This document shows positions 22,665 to 34,108 of a DNA stretch of 64,000 nucleotides, one piece after another. How positions within the stretch are numbered: the stretch's first letter is position 1; each line of letters starts with the position of its first letter. A model generated the notes under the pieces. It saw nothing but the letters and a program-made list of their open reading frames with translations, did not search any database and was not told the origin of the DNA. The translations under genes were made by a program, and so were the position numbers. This DNA is from Favolaschia claudopus. Lineage: Eukaryota > Basidiomycota > Agaricomycetes > Agaricales > Mycenaceae. The stretch covers positions 62,001 through 126,000 of the forward strand of contig JAWWNJ010000110.1 of NCBI GenBank assembly GCA_037176885.1. The letters are read 5' to 3'.

Positions 22665-23476
22665 AAGCGGGTGTCTCTCAAATTTCTAGTTTGTTGACGG
22701 CGCCAATCTATTGACGAGTCGGTGAGTTAACGTAGAAAGAGAAGATGTCAACACACACGAGACGGATAGTTTTGGTGCCGAAGGCCTGTTCTCCCTCATA
22801 TGCATGGCGAACGCCTCCGAGTCGTCGGCAAGCGTGAAGATTTTGCGAAAGCACCAAGTGGGTGCTCGGGGAGATGAGCGCTCCCGGACGACGTCCTTGA
22901 AGGTAGTGCAGTGATGTTGAGCATGCACTTGAGCATGCAATAGAGCTTCTATTTCCTAACTTGAAGACAGTTAGTTGATTATATATATTCTCCAAACTCG
23001 ACCGAGAAGTCCAAATTGTACCGTGCTATTGTGGACCTGAAACCAGAATCAACAAGGTAAGACTCCATTGAAGAAGAGGCCAAGGAAGACTTGCATCCGG
23101 AATTCTTGACTAAACTTCGACGCACATCACGTTGATTCGACACGGGACGAGTGCTTCTTGTTGGTGAACATCTAGCATGGTAGAAAGACGCCAGTAGTAG
23201 TGTACTTACAACGCAGAAGGCCCCAGGTCAGGCTCACCGAGAAAATGTCGGTTGTCGAGACTTCAGTAGTGAATTTCGACTCGACGCTGACACTGCACTT
23301 GCATTTGAACTTGGGAGCCGACGACGATTGAAGTAGCGAAGAAGAAAAGTGATTGACGCAACAAACGCGATTCTGAATGCGCCTCGTCCCACGATCCGTT
23401 TTGACTTCGAGAGGGCAAAGACACAGTTCAGGTAGCTTGAATGAACGATACTGGCAGCCCCTCAAAAATTTAATCG

Positions 23477-23642
23477 CAAGCAAAAAAAATATCCGCACTC
23501 AGTGATGGGAAGGCGACCTCCAGAATCGAACCCGTCGCACCGCTGTCTTGACCTTCTAGAAGAAGAAGGGCGGCGCGATTGAGTTGCTATCAGTCTACAC
23601 AACCGATTCACCAGTAGCTGGATGATAGAATTCCGGCGATGG
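23477..23642 (-). mobile_element. tRNA-derived SINE-like copy 3 (right arm)
   Basis: Mirror image of 17985-18150 with no difference seen. The SINE was therefore present before the arm was duplicated. Confidence 0.65.
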
Positions 23643-23953
23643 CAATGTGAAGGTAGTGTGCACTGGCACTGTGATATTCAAAATTATTAGTAATCAATAA
23701 ACCGGCAGTCAGGCTGATCTACCCTTGGGTTACCTCAAAACATAACGGTGACTGGCACTCAACTAAACGTTGAAGATTGTAGAGACACAGACTCGGTGGG
23801 CAAGCCAACATGAAGGCAGTTGATGAGTGAGAATATGTGAGAAAATATTCGGGTTGATCCGATATCATTGCTTTCCTTTCAATCCTCCGACAACTTTCGA
23901 TCGCGCTATGCAATGCCAACCCCCTCTCGCGTCTCTTGCTCCCGTTCACCACC

Positions 23954-24886
23954 ATGCCAGCGTCTCTGTCGTACTCTGAAGTCTTCGACCCGACTATCAC
24001 TGCTCCCTCTGCCGCCGTCGATGCTGTCTCCCAACTCTCAGCAGCGCAATTCAAAGAGATGTATGGTGAAGCCGAATGGTTCACCAAACATGCGCTGGCA
24101 CTCGCCATGGTCGAGGCGGTCGGCGTCTTTCCGGTTGACAACCATCAAGTAAATCTTGGTTCACCTTCGTCGCGATGTCTCATGTCTTCCTAGCGCTGGC
24201 GGGAAGTCACCTTTGACCACAAACTGCATATGCAACGGCTCGCTACGCAACTTGGCCTTCACACTACCCATCCAGTTCCTCGCTCCCGCTTACCTCTATA
24301 TCTCGTTTTTGCTCTCGGTGACTTCGGCAACAACGGGTCTCTTGCTCGAGAATGGCTGCGTGCAGTTATCGCCCCAGCCATTGCGCGGCAGAAGGAGTTA
24401 AACGACATCCGCATCACCACACCTCAGCCGCCTGGCCGGTCTAAATCGACAGCCGCACCGAAAATCCTCAATGCATTGGCAAGCAAGTCTCCCCTCCATT
24501 CCGTCGTGAGTGTGTTCACCCAATCTGACCTCGAATTCAATCTGAATCGGACACACTGCAGTCTCGCATAGACGACCCGTTCTCGTTGCCACCTGGGCCG
24601 TCAGCCTGCATCATGCCGTTCACACGTCTCGACCGCGGTCTCTCCGACGTGCTCCCCCTTTTGGTAGATAGACCGCTCGTTGTCCGGACCGCATGCCTCT
24701 TTCGTGCGGCGCTACACAGTCCATTGGAGGCTCCCAGCACACCGTCGGCCACCGCCCCCGAGGAAACCTGCGTTGGTAAGATTTCCACTCTGGCGCGATC
24801 CTGACACTGAGCTGATAAATTCCTCACTACTAGCTGAGTCGTCCTTCTCCAGCTCGAGAAAGCGGAGTCGCACTGCAAGCCATTGA
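23954..24886 (+). CDS. Hypothetical protein, possibly diverged RNase III fold (right-arm copy)
   Basis: Exon 1 runs from ATG 23954 (MPASLSYSEVF) to VFPVDNHQ. A 45 bp intron (GTAAAT...TTCCTAG) leads to RWREVTFDHKLHMQ. A second intron (GTGAGT...CTGCAG) leads to SRIDDPFSLPPG, and a third (GTAAGA...TACTAG) leads to the Ser/Arg tail ending at TGA 24884-24886. All phases agree, which supports a real gene. The central block ALGDFGNNGSLAREWLRAVI resembles the end of RNase III domains but lacks the catalytic E-x-L-G-D pattern. Short flanking sequence upstream is the same in both arms, so both copies may be expressed. Confidence 0.55.
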
Positions 24887-25462
24887 TGTTTCGGTAACAA
24901 CCTTTCCGCTCGATGTTCTTCGCATCCTATTCATTCACTTCTAGGCACTCCACATTCGATATCTGCATGTATTCTTTAGATTTGCCTTGTACTCTTCATG
25001 TCACCTGTAGCGCACCACAATTCCTATACCTACACTGTTTATTCTACGTGTAATATCTGTACGCTATTAGCTCAAATAAATGTAGTCAGTGTCCATCGGG
25101 ACTGAAAAGATTTGGAAAACATTCGACCGCCTCAACTCGGTTCGCGTCATAAAAGTCTGTGTACTATCCCGAATCGCTAGCCGCACGGTTTTTGGTGTTC
25201 TCCACCGCCTAAATTCGGTGGGTTCCGGTTTTGCGCGTCTTTCGAACACTTGTACCGCTGGCAAGAAAATAGCTGAACAGGCAAGCGAATGCCATACATA
25301 ACATGACGGTTCTCGCTCTGCGAAGCAGAAAGAACAAGAATCAGGTCTAAATTGCTCAGAACTTCGGCTTCTGTGCTACAACTCGGAGTTGCAACTTGCC
25401 ACTGGTTTAACTACGCCATACTATCGAACCTCAATCAATTAGTCTTGTCCCTCCAATGGTGT

Positions 25463-25590
25463 ACAGGTTGTGTACTTATCAGGTTGCGAGGCCCGGATGC
25501 CTTGGCACCCCCGTGGTGCCCGGCTCGAGTACGGCGGCTGCCGACCACCTACACCTCCGGGGATTCCTTTTTAAATTGCTCGACACTGAG
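25463..25590 (+). mobile_element. tRNA-derived SINE-like copy 4
   Basis: Head CAGGTTGTGTA, a GC-rich tRNA-like body with a B-box-like GGCTCGAGTAC, and CTCCGGGGATTCCTTTTTAA at the end. It lies about 400 bp outside the right palindrome arm. It is more diverged than the other copies. Confidence 0.45.
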
Positions 25591-26440
25591 AACTTCCTTT
25601 TGCTTCTGAATTAGTTTAGATTCAAACTAAGGCATCTGTCCTCACTTGCACAGTTGAAATGTTCGTACTTTAACTGGTCGATATCACGGGTATCCAAGTC
25701 GAATCGACTCGAAGCTGTAACGACGGGTCACCGGAGTGCTGGGTCTGCAAGAGATAGAAAATAACGTGTTATGTTGAGCTTCATTAGTCTCAAATGCGAC
25801 GCAGCGCCACCCAGTCAATTTAAATCCTAACTGCATTCAAATCAAAAAATATCCGGTGACTTGAGTTTCTCGCTCGAACGGCTTCACCTTTCGAGTCTCT
25901 GGTCGATGTAAGTACTAAATCCAGGCAAACGACTATCGTGGATTAGAAGTAGTGGAGGCGAAACTAAAATTATAATATCAGCGACGGAGAAATACGACAA
26001 GAAGCAAAACTTGAGGGGAAAGAGACGGTGCTCAGTATAAGACAACAAGGGTCATATTGACCGCGTCTTTCGACTGCCTATCGGCGGTCTGCCAGTGAGT
26101 CCCTAGCTTGCCGGTGCAAGCCGTTGTAGTACATGTAGCCTGAGCATCAAGCTCAAGACCTATTTCTTGACGAGAAAGCCAAAGCCACTTGTCCGGAAAG
26201 AAGGAACGAAAAACAATGGCGGAAGAAGAAAAAACGTACGTGACGCCTCAGATAAGCCCATCGCCTGCTTTTTCTTCGCCCCACTGGCAGTATAGACTGG
26301 CGAATGTTCATTTAGCATTCCTTTCTTCATAGAAGATAGAAAGCTAGATGACGTCCAATATACCGGATATGCGATAGGACCGTGACGATGGACGCCAGTG
26401 AAAAAGCAGAAACTTAGATGCGTAGAGCATTTCTCGGAGC
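25591..26440. other. No gene recognised
   Basis: AT-richer sequence with short frames only. The stretch 26160-26440 might carry 3' exons of the tentative minus-strand gene that follows. Confidence 0.25.
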
Positions 26441-26559
26441 GTAAGTGAATCTGCATTGAGGATGAGGTGACCGAAGGGAATGAGCATTGGGAATAAATCT
26501 AGTAAAGCGCCTTTCAGGGGATTTGAGATGATATCACACCAAGAAACCTACCAGTAGTA

Positions 26560-27253
26560 CCACAAGAATGAAGGCACATGTAACTGCTGCTGATTCCGAT
26601 TTGCCTTGAAATTTCTCGTTACCAGATAGCTGATGGATTATTGGAATTGGTTCCTTGTAGGCTCGGGTCGTCGACGCTTCTAAGATTCTTCACATTGTCC
26701 TCCTATGATTTACCTTGTTGATACATAGCTTGAATGCTTATACTAGTATCTTGCGGCTGCCGAGTCTTGCGCAAGTCGTCTTGAGTAAGCTCAGTGGCGG
26801 TTGTACGCCTGTAAACCAGTTGCTGAGCCACGGAATGATATATACCCATAGCAGTCAGCGCCAGTGAGTATGTTGAAGCGGAGAGCCAGCCAAGATTCAA
26901 GACGGATTGAGTGCGCGCTGGTGCTTAAAGTGCTTTGCGAGTTGGCAGGCTTGGGAGAAACTCCGAGAAAGTGTGTTCGGGACGTTCGGCCGACGAGGGC
27001 TTGATCAGCATCAGCATCAACCACGACGACGGACGACGACCTCAGCGCTGAGCGAATCCTCTCCGCTGCTCCAGTAGCCACGACGCCCCAGAGCTACCAT
27101 GTCTACTCCGCCTCGCCTCCCCGAGTGTCGAAGTGCTACTTCAAAGCCTAGAATTCGACTGCTCGTCGCTCCTTGCTGACTTGCGCTGCCTGCCCCTACA
27201 CACAACTTAGCTTTGAAATCCATCTCATTCTCTACATTAGCTTCAAGCTTCAT
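26560..27253 (-). CDS. Tentative hypothetical membrane protein
   Basis: A minus-strand exon reads NLGWLSASTYSLALTAMGIY, then a polar Gln/Thr-rich stretch ending SIQAMYQQG at a plausible donor (GTAAAT). Further exons include DPSLQGTNSNNPSAIW and KSESAAVTCAFILVVLL, the latter a likely transmembrane helix. The upstream frame starting with MKLEANVENEMDF at 27253 is open but not securely joined. No family recognised. Exon order and both ends are uncertain. Confidence 0.2.
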
Positions 27254-27399
27254 TGGCGTTCTAGCCCGTTTGTTTTATTTTTCCATTGAAGTACTTCCCG
27301 GTTGGCAGTCTAGGATTCCGGAAAGAGCATGAACCCAGGTAAGAGAAGGTATACATCCTTTGCAACGAAGGCTAAGCTGAACTCAGAACGAACTAGATG

Positions 27400-29840
27400 A
27401 TCCATGCCAGCACGCGTTTCCGAACGGCCGCTGCTCGAGCAGTCATATTCGGGGACGGTGCCCCCTCAAGGAGTTTCCACTTTTCTCATAACGTCCCGCG
27501 CCTGTAGCTTCTTTACTGTGACTGTACGGGTTGTCTGTCTTTCGTTGGCCGCTGCAAATGTTGGTACGATGCACTCAATCAACACACGGTACGAGACCTC
27601 TCTGATTATCAGGCTTCACAAAGACTAACAAAGTTGGTGCGTAGTCCCACAGCTGATCGTCTGTCGTGACTCTCCTCCACATGCCGTGCTTGTTATTTTC
27701 CCGTTGCTGTCTTGCATGCGCTGCGCTATGTCCGGACGGACATGTAAGACCGACGCGTCCGAGACTAGGATATATTGCGAGGCGGACACACGGGTTTATT
27801 CCGCAAACGGTCTCGTCTTTCACAGTCTCAGGAGAATGATCTCGCGGACCGGATATTGTGGGGCAGCTGCCGTGTAGTCTTGACGGGTACTTTCACGATA
27901 TGGGGTTTTGCAAGTGGCGGTGTGTCAGGCATGTAGCTCGGAGGGACGAGGATGGGCAGCAGGTTAATTGAAGTCACCAGCACTGGCGGTGTTGAGACAC
28001 TACAACTCGTTGCACGATGCTTGTCTACGTTCGGACTCCGCGCCTCATATCACAGCCCCATATCGCCCTCATCTCCGCAGCATCGGTGTCTCGTCATGTA
28101 CAAGTCCTCCGGTGCCGACCTTTCATTTCTTGACCTCGTCGCAAGCGCTTGGGGTGTCGACACTCCATGCCTACCCCGCACATATTCCTCGACCAAACCG
28201 GCTCCGCTCCAGACGTTTCTCGCTTTCATCATGTCTGTCCGATGTCGCCATCTCGCCTTGGCCGAGCTCGGGCTCGACGTATCTCTTCATCGTTTACCTT
28301 CAGGCTCGAGCCCCAGAGATGTATAACTCATCTCGTGCTTTGTCAGACTCGAAGATCAGAACGAGTATGTAGCCAATCGTCTGGAGCGGCTCGAAGTGGA
28401 CGGTGGAATATTTCGCTCGTCGCAGTCTGCATTTCGCTTGGTGCAACACCTAGGCTCTATCTCGGTGCTGCCAGCTTGGGACAGTATCGGGATTGGGACT
28501 GAATATTGAGCGGCTGGTTGCGGGCCGCGACTGTTTCTGTCTGACCAATCTGTCGTTGATCAGTCTTCGTCGAATTATACGGCAGCCTGCTTCACCCCCA
28601 GACCGCATGGCTCCTGGTCGTACACCTACGGTGTACCTCCGCCTGTCGCAGTCACTCGCTCCTCTTGCAGACGATGTCGATCACAAATCTCCTTCGCCAG
28701 TGGGGTGCCCGGATCCTCCGCTACTGCGGGACATCGACGCTTCCCTGGTGCGGGGTGTAAGGCCGCTGCTCTTCGGCAGTGCAGAAATGACAAGTATGGG
28801 GAGCTTCAGGCTCTAGTGATATATCGGCGCAAGGCATATCTCTCTTCATTAGATTGGCGTGACCTCCGATGCTCAAGCTCGTCGAACGGGCCATACTCGT
28901 CTCACTCCGGCATTTGAGCTAGTAGTATGCTGAATATGGCTCTTGGTGTTCTCCGCCACCCGGAGATGTGTTCTGCGTTCCTCCTGGAACTGCGTAGTGC
29001 CAGGGAAGGAAACGGCAATGTTTCCTCATTCTCTTCGCCGTCAATACACATGCCTCGAGCATGCGGTCTCGTTTGGCTCGTCCATCGTCTCGGTGGAAGT
29101 GTCTCCTCCTTTCCCATACAATTCTAACCATGCCATCTGCGACTTCTCTAGTATGCTGGGGTATGGGGTGGCGAGGAACCCCTTGGCGGTGCCTTTGCGA
29201 GACGTTCTCCATGCGCCTTCTGCCCGTATCACGCTGCTGCTGTGCTTTCCGTGTAGCTTCGGTAGCTTCCGCCGATGCACTGGCCAGCTCTCAAAATTCA
29301 GCTGTCCTCTCGTGCTATCTTCATCTCAAGGTGCAATAGGAAACATTCGACGTCGCCGGCGGCGCGCGGAACTCCAGGTCTTGCGCTGAGGAGTGCCGTC
29401 TTCATCGTTCTCAAGGTGTACGAATCCGTTAATGTGAAGGGTCGAATGACGAGGGTCTCCTCAGGCCGAGCTCGAGCTGACACGAGGGTAACCGTGAGCG
29501 TAGGTGGGACGATAGGCCAGGCTTGGAATCGTCAATGTCGTGGCATCATAATTTGTGCCGTCCGGTGCTTTGTGTCGGTGGCGAAGATGATGGATATAGA
29601 GGAGCAGATGGTGCGTGCTCTGACTCACTCCCACCTCATTTCTCGCTTGCTGACCGCATCCAGGTACCTCTACACTCCGGCGGTACCCTTCCCTGGGATC
29701 GCTGTGTTCTTCATAATTGCAGGCCAGTCGAGCGAGCTCTAAGTCATCCAGAAGGGGGGTTGGTATTATCAGCGACATTATGCAGAATGAATGATTGGCA
29801 AGTAAAAAAAATGCATTACAAGCTACACCACAGAGATGGC
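27400..29840. repeat. Degenerate repeat field
   Basis: Parts of this region recur in diverged form at 43.15-43.9 kb in the same orientation. Examples are TGTCTACGTTCGGACTCCGC near 28020 versus TGTCTACGTTCAGACTCCGC near 43739, and CTGTACGGGTTG near 27523 and 43166. Open frames are GC-rich, overlap on all frames and show no motifs. Probably old copies of an unidentified element. Confidence 0.45.
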
Positions 29841-29844
29841 TACC

Positions 29845-29990
29845 TCAGTGTGCGTTTGGTCACTCGTGCAGAAGCACAAAGCTAAGCCCAGAGCCCACGA
29901 CAAGGGAGCACACGTCCTCTGGGATCTCTTCGACCACAAAAGAGAAAGCACATGAAAACCTCGGCTCGACACACAATCCTCCCTTCGACC
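29845..29990 (-). pseudogene. Fragment of a dispersed hypothetical gene (copy B)
   Basis: The minus strand encodes VVEEIPEDVCSLVVGSGLSF followed by VLLHE and a stop, matching the plus-strand fragment near 10.4 kb. The copies differ largely at third positions of this frame. Similarity continues upstream through AAGGGAG...TTGTG. The rest of the gene was not found here. Confidence 0.4.
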
Positions 29991-30233
29991 CTCTCCATCC
30001 ATCCCGTCGAGTCGCGACACATCGTATGCGTGGGTCTTGAATGCATTCTTGCCAAAGGGGTGAAGCTTGCCTGACATGGCTGGCGTCATCGGTCCTGTCC
30101 CGGCACAGAGCTCGAGAACCTCAGCCTGCGGAGGGTCGCACAACAGCAGCATGTCACGCAAAGCGGACATATGAGACGTAGTGCTGCGGGGCGGTGTGAC
30201 TTGTGCCCGGGTTGTGCGACGAAAGTGACGTGT

Positions 30234-30613
30234 TCAGATACTGCGCAGGCAAAGGTTGCACGGAACGCAACTTCCCCTACTGCTCGACGGACGTGCCGAG
30301 GAGAGTGTACGGCTGGTTGCACGTCCCAACGTGGCCTTAGCCTGCCAGCTGACTCCGCGTATGCTCGCTATCATGGTCTTGACTGCCAATGGGGAAGCCG
30401 AGGTCCGGTCCTGGTCGGGGTCGATGCCTGCGTAAAAAGAGTCAGCAGACGCTCAGCACAAACGACCAAGGTGTTACTTACGGTTGGGGTCGAAAACGAT
30501 TTCGACACCGGGCTCTCTGTCGAGCAACGACGAGGGCGACTGCGATGACGAGATATAAGCGGTGAGCTGTTGTGCTGCAAAATAGAGCTTACCTAGAGCG
30601 GAGAATGTCGCAT
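30234..30613 (-). CDS. Small hypothetical gene, start uncertain
   Basis: A good TATA box (TATAAAAG on the minus strand, 30696-30703) precedes an ATG at 30613 by about 85 bp. Two introns with clean borders follow (GTAAGC...ATCGCAG and GTAAGT...TTACGCAG). The last two exons read REPGVEIVFDPN joined to IDPDQDRTSASPLAVKTMIA and end Arg/Ser-rich at a TGA (30234-30236). In the ATG frame the first exon reaches a TAG right at the splice site, so either the real start differs or the gene is broken. No family recognised. Confidence 0.3.
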
Positions 30614-30695
30614 CGAGAGAAGACGACAGGTAAGCTGGTCACTGGTGGTGGTTGAGGAGAGAGAGACGATAGTCACTCTCTAATGGCTGACAAGT

Positions 30696-30703
30696 CTTTT
30701 ATA
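30696..30703 (-). promoter_or_regulatory. TATA box
   Basis: TATAAAAG on the minus strand, about 85 bp before the ATG of the small gene at 30234-30613. The leader between them is rich in CTC and CAC, typical of fungal 5' leaders. Confidence 0.5.
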
Positions 30704-31745
30704 CATTTCCTGTGTTTGTTCCCACCAAACTTGATAAATTAAAGTCGCGCAGAGGGCAGTGTTCTGCATTCTGAGCCCATATCCGCCGGTCCAGCAAGTC
30801 GCAGTGTCACACAGAGTCGTCGGCGGCGGCGGATGCCAAGTTCTCCAAGCAATTGGGGGTCGCAGAGGTTTGGAAGATAGAGCATTGTATCGCGATGATT
30901 TCGTTGGACCATGCGATTTCGAACTGGGGCCCTATTTGCTGCGTCATCGCGACTCTTCATTGTGACATTGTCGTGTTTGTGGTGGTAAAGGGTGGTAAAG
31001 AGCAGGAGCAGGGTGACGCGCGTCGTGATTGTGACGCAATTGTGACGTCACGCGTTTTGCCCAAGTTTTGCCACTCTCAGTGACTCTCTTGCGCTCACTA
31101 ACTCATTCGCACTTGTCTTGGTGGATTCACTACTTGCTTCCTTCGCTGGCTCTTCTAACCATATTGGACACCACCTTTGTGCAACTGATGCCCAGGATCC
31201 TCAGGAGCCACACTCTCTAGGATGTTCCTCAGGACCTCAGCGTCAAGACTCGAGAGTCGAGACAGCCTCTTCTTAGGAATTAAGATATATCAAACCCTAT
31301 ATATACCGCCTCTGTCCCCCCTTAGCCCTAGCGTCTGAGGATCCGACGACTTGTCTTGCTGAGATTTCGGAAACGAAGAATCGGTTGATTGCTGCAATTT
31401 CTGGCGCCGTCGTGTAGTCTTCGAACCAAGGTTGTCTGTCCGTGAAAGATTGGAGCTTTGATTTTTCCACAATAACCAGGTATGTTCGCTATAGTACTCG
31501 CTTTCATATATCCCCCTCACCAATTACTGTATGATTTGCATCCTCAACCTCGGACTCTGTCAGCGATTTCTGCTCTTAGCTGAATAATTCTGCGGTGATC
31601 CCTGTTCACTATTTGAGATGGGTAGCACTTTGCTGAGAAATGCGCCGGCTACCTGAGTTGAATGTTACTCAGCATGTTGTTTATGGACCCGTATTAAAAC
31701 CCAGGGGAATTTGGCTGCATTTCCTCAACAACGCTCCAGCAAACC
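30704..31745. other. Intergenic, no gene recognised
   Basis: Holds the divergent upstream regions of the small minus-strand gene and of the short-chain dehydrogenase. Short frames only. GTATTAAAACC at about 31691, some 50 bp before the dehydrogenase ATG, may act as its core promoter. Confidence 0.35.
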
Positions 31746-33173
31746 ATGTCTCAGCTCAAATTTTCCTTTGAAACAACAGCGGACGAGGTTGCCTCAGCGT
31801 TTGCAGATCTCATCCGCGGAAAAAATGGTACATATCCTCCTCTATAATGTTTATTTGATGCGACGTTTATGCTTGTCTTCATAGTCCTTATAACGGGCAC
31901 GTCTTTGAACGGAATAGGCTACGATACGGCTCGCGCTATTGCGAAATATGCCAACCTGGTCATAATAACTGGGTACAACTCTGAGAGGTTCGGAATATAT
32001 TCAGTCTTCATTTGTATCTTTCCAATATTGAGCATACAACCAGATTGAAACTCACCGAAGACAGTATCAAGCGGGAAATCCCGCCTACCAATATTCGGCC
32101 GTTGACTCTGGATCTCTCTTCTCTTGCTGCTGTGCGAAAAGCGGCAGCGGAGGTGAATTCATGGCCCGAGCCTCTGCATGTACGTGACCCCGGCCCTGAG
32201 TTTTCATTTCACTCAATTCAATATCCTACACAGGTCTTGGTCCACAACGCAGCCGCCGCTATCGGCCCATTCAAACTAACCGTCGACAATCTCGAGACGC
32301 AGGTAGCGACGGACCATATCGCGCCGTTCCTCTTCACCAAGCTCTTGGTGCCGAAAATTCTTGCGGCCCGTTCAGAGGGATATACCCCTCGAGTGGTTTT
32401 CGTCTCGAGTATCGGTCATGGTTTAGGAACCGGGGTGAACTTCGAGACTCTTGGGAATCCTGATGCCCGGCTGTATCAGCCTATGGACGCGTATTATCAG
32501 TCGAAAGCGGCTAATGTTCTCACTGCGATTGAATTGTCCAGGCGCGCTAAAGGGCAGATTAATTCGTATAGTCTGCATCCTGGGGGTAAGCTGCAGATTG
32601 TGGTGTTTCGTGTTCATTGACAACAACTCCCTGTTTCAATTCAGCCATTTACACCAACATAACGCAGAAAGGTGATGGACCAACTGAGTTGCACAAAATT
32701 GGTGTGTATAATTCCTACTCTATCCTGTGCAGGATCTGTAAAATTGAATTTTTGAACGCACAGGCTTTCTTGATGCGGATGGCCGCCCGAGCAGCGATGT
32801 GCCTTTCAAGACTTTGGCTCAAGGCGCGGCAACGTGAGAACTTTTTTCTCAAAATCCATCGTGTCGTTTGAGCTGTAATACGAAAATCCTTTCACTCAGA
32901 ACTGTTGTTGCGGCATTCGATCCTGGACTTGACAGTGGGTGGAACTCTTTGATTGCGAGTCATTCGCTGATTCCGAAATTCAGAGATCCCTGGCGCCTAT
33001 CTGAATGATTGTGTCCCTGCAAACGAGCTGGTTGCCCCTCATTGCTCCGATCCTGTGAGTTCCTTCTCAGTCAGACATGATTCGATTCCGGCTGAATATA
33101 CGTCTCCCAGGTCAATGCTGAGAAACTGTGGACATTGACAGAGAAAATTTTAGGAGAGAGTTTTGATTTATAA
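31746..33173 (+). CDS. Short-chain dehydrogenase/reductase (SDR family)
   Basis: Probable NAD(P)H-dependent oxidoreductase. Exons join in consistent phase from ATG 31746 to TAA 33171-33173 with about seven introns of 50-90 bp. Residues about 35-45 give the cofactor motif VLITGTSLNGIG (TGxxxGxG). Then come LTLDLSSLAAV, VLVHNAAAA (the NNAG position, here HNAA), the catalytic Ser in VVFVSSIGHG, and YYQSKAANVL (YxxxK). HPGAIYTNI follows the active site. The C-terminus, VNAEKLWTLTEKILGESFDL, is typical of retinol-dehydrogenase/WWOX-like fungal SDRs. Length about 320 residues, normal for the group. No sign of damage. Substrate cannot be told. Confidence 0.93.
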
Positions 33174-34108
33174 CGGCTATCTTGGGTCTCGGGAATTAAT
33201 ACATCTGTCTCTAACAGTATGCTTCCTTCGAAGCCGTTACCGATCCTTTCCCTGAGTCACAAATCTTCAACGCCAAGTCGCCGAGAGTACAAGGGGATTA
33301 CCCTTTTCGAATCCTAGGACGCGAGTTTTTGCGGTCCGGCAGGAAAACCTCGTGGACCAATCCGTGGACTATCGTGAGCGCGACGGAAAGCTGAGCATCT
33401 CCAGTCTTGCTCTAGTCATCCACATATAAATCTGCAAGTCGCTTCTAGCAGTTCGGGTTGTCTAAGAGCCGGCAACGCACGATTTCAGCGGGCAAAATTC
33501 TATTCCTTTCCTCCTTCTCCCGCTTGAATTGTCTGAAGCATCCTAACAACATTGTATGTGTTTACAGTTTCCGCTCACTTCCGGGAACACACCTTGCACG
33601 CACGGTCCGACGGATGCATAAAAAATTGCCAAAAAACTTGTCATTTCACAAAAAAAAATCCCCCCCGAATGGGAATTCGAGTACTGTACGCTGCTTTTCC
33701 AGTCAATTTGTGTGGATGTCCATCTTACTTCCGTTCCGTCCGCCACAGTGCCTGGACATCGGCACGTTTTGTCAATTTTGGAGTTCCCACGCGTCATCCG
33801 GCCGGTGACTCTTGGCTGGACCGGGGTGACCGAATTCTCTCAGGTGTGACGGTCAAAGTTCTCCGCGCGACCCATTCTTGTCCTTAACCTCCATGTTTGC
33901 TCCGTTGCCTTGATGCCTGCCTCGTCCTTCAATCCGCCCTGGCCTGAACCGACCGATGAACTCTCTTTATCGCCTGGCGCACACCACGCATCCTCCTCAA
34001 AAATCGCACGACAAGATGTAGCTGACCAGGCTGCAGTTGGTGCGTTTTTTCCGTATCAAAAAAATCGGAATTTGTCTCTTATTCCACCTTCCACCAGAGG
34101 CTGCCAAG
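33174..34108. other. Intergenic with possible 5' exon of the membrane protein gene
   Basis: Sequence just before 34108 ends in an AAG acceptor used by the next gene, so a signal-peptide exon is expected here. I could not identify it. A run of A then C lies at about 33651-33666. Confidence 0.35.

Larger units (their letters stand above)
22665..25064 (-). repeat. Right arm of the 2.4 kb inverted repeat
   Basis: Reverse complement of 16563-18962 with two substitutions seen in 2400 positions. It holds the plus-strand copy of the arm gene and a minus-strand SINE copy. Confidence 0.95.
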
